Assembly: GCA_964477295.1 (NCBI GenBank)
Contig: CAYZEZ010000300.1
Span: forward strand, 1 to 5,504
Length of the DNA: 5,504 nucleotides
DNA from: CAYZEZ01 sp964477295
Lineage (GTDB): Bacteria > Bacteroidota > Bacteroidia > Bacteroidales > SM23-62
Direction: 5' to 3'
Made by a program: the position numbers and the translations under genes. Under the pieces are notes generated by a model. That model did no database searches. It was not told the DNA's origin and saw only the letters and a list, made by a program, of their open reading frames with translations. Below, piece by piece: positions 5,481 through 5,504 of the stretch. Every line of letters begins with the position of its first letter. The stretch's first letter is position 1.

Positions 5481-5504
5481 ATGAATACCGAGTTTAGATG
5501 TATA
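5481..5504 (+). CDS. Possible start of a next gene (8 codons, partial)
   Basis: An ATG at 5481, preceded by an A-rich stretch (GCAAAA) and 10 nt after the transporter stop, opens a frame reading Met-Asn-Thr-Glu-Phe-Arg-Cys-Ile to the window edge. The spacing fits the tight packing of the upstream genes, and no terminator is visible between them. Eight codons are far too few to prove a gene or to name a product. Confidence 0.25.

Noticed and set aside
1..5504. Mobile elements, CRISPR arrays, tRNA or rRNA genes
   Set aside because: No transposase or integrase motif, regularly spaced repeat, tRNA-like cloverleaf or rRNA sequence was seen on either strand.
5471..5504. Terminator after the MFS gene
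   Set aside because: The 34 bases to the window edge contain no stem followed by a T-run, so the end of the operon is not visible.

Overview
The window looks like part of a chromosome from an anaerobic Bacteroidota bacterium, probably Bacteroidales-like. This is inferred from moderate-to-low GC, A-rich and mostly Shine-Dalgarno-poor start regions, a TAnnTTTG-type -7 element before the first forward gene, and a divergent signal peptide ending in the 'SAQ' context common in that phylum. The gene content (iron-sulfur ATPases, Orp/NifX-like proteins) is typical of strict anaerobes. No taxonomic marker gene is present, so the assignment is tentative.

Layout. At the left edge (1-84, minus strand) lies the 5' end of a divergent gene for an exported protein, too short to appear among long ORFs. 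A 75-bp divergent intergenic region follows, with a perfect 14-bp palindrome (124-137) next to a candidate promoter. All other genes run on the plus strand: a DUF134/UPF0251 helix-turn-helix regulator with a zinc ribbon (160-615); a Gly/Arg-rich DUF5320 protein (618-938); a small Gly-rich zinc-ribbon protein (about 1017-1256); a 139-bp gap; a Cys/His-containing NifX/Orp-type protein (1396-1731); two tandem MinD-superfamily ATPases, each with an inserted 2x[4Fe-4S] ferredoxin domain (1734-2594 and 2591-3469); a cysteine-free Orp-type protein (3460-3798); a CGGC-domain protein (3806-4246); and a 12-TM MFS transporter (4256-5470). From 1396 to 5470 the genes are nearly contiguous, with gaps of 2 to 9 nt or overlaps of 4 and 10 nt, so they are very likely one transcription unit.

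How the genes may work together. Twin ferredoxin-containing MinD ATPases beside MTH1175/NifX-fold proteins match the core of the orange protein (ORP) system described in Desulfovibrio, where Orp carries a non-covalent Mo-Cu sulfide cluster. Here the genes lie beside a DUF134 regulator, two small glycine-rich proteins, a CGGC protein and a transporter. The most economical reading is a metal-sulfur cofactor assembly or carrier system: the ATPases would act as iron-sulfur, nucleotide-dependent assembly factors, the two NifX-fold proteins as cofactor carriers, and the DUF134 protein as a local, possibly autoregulating, switch. The cofactor, the metal and the transported substrate cannot be read from the sequence. 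No nitrogenase genes are present, so the NifX-type names should not be taken to mean nitrogen fixation.
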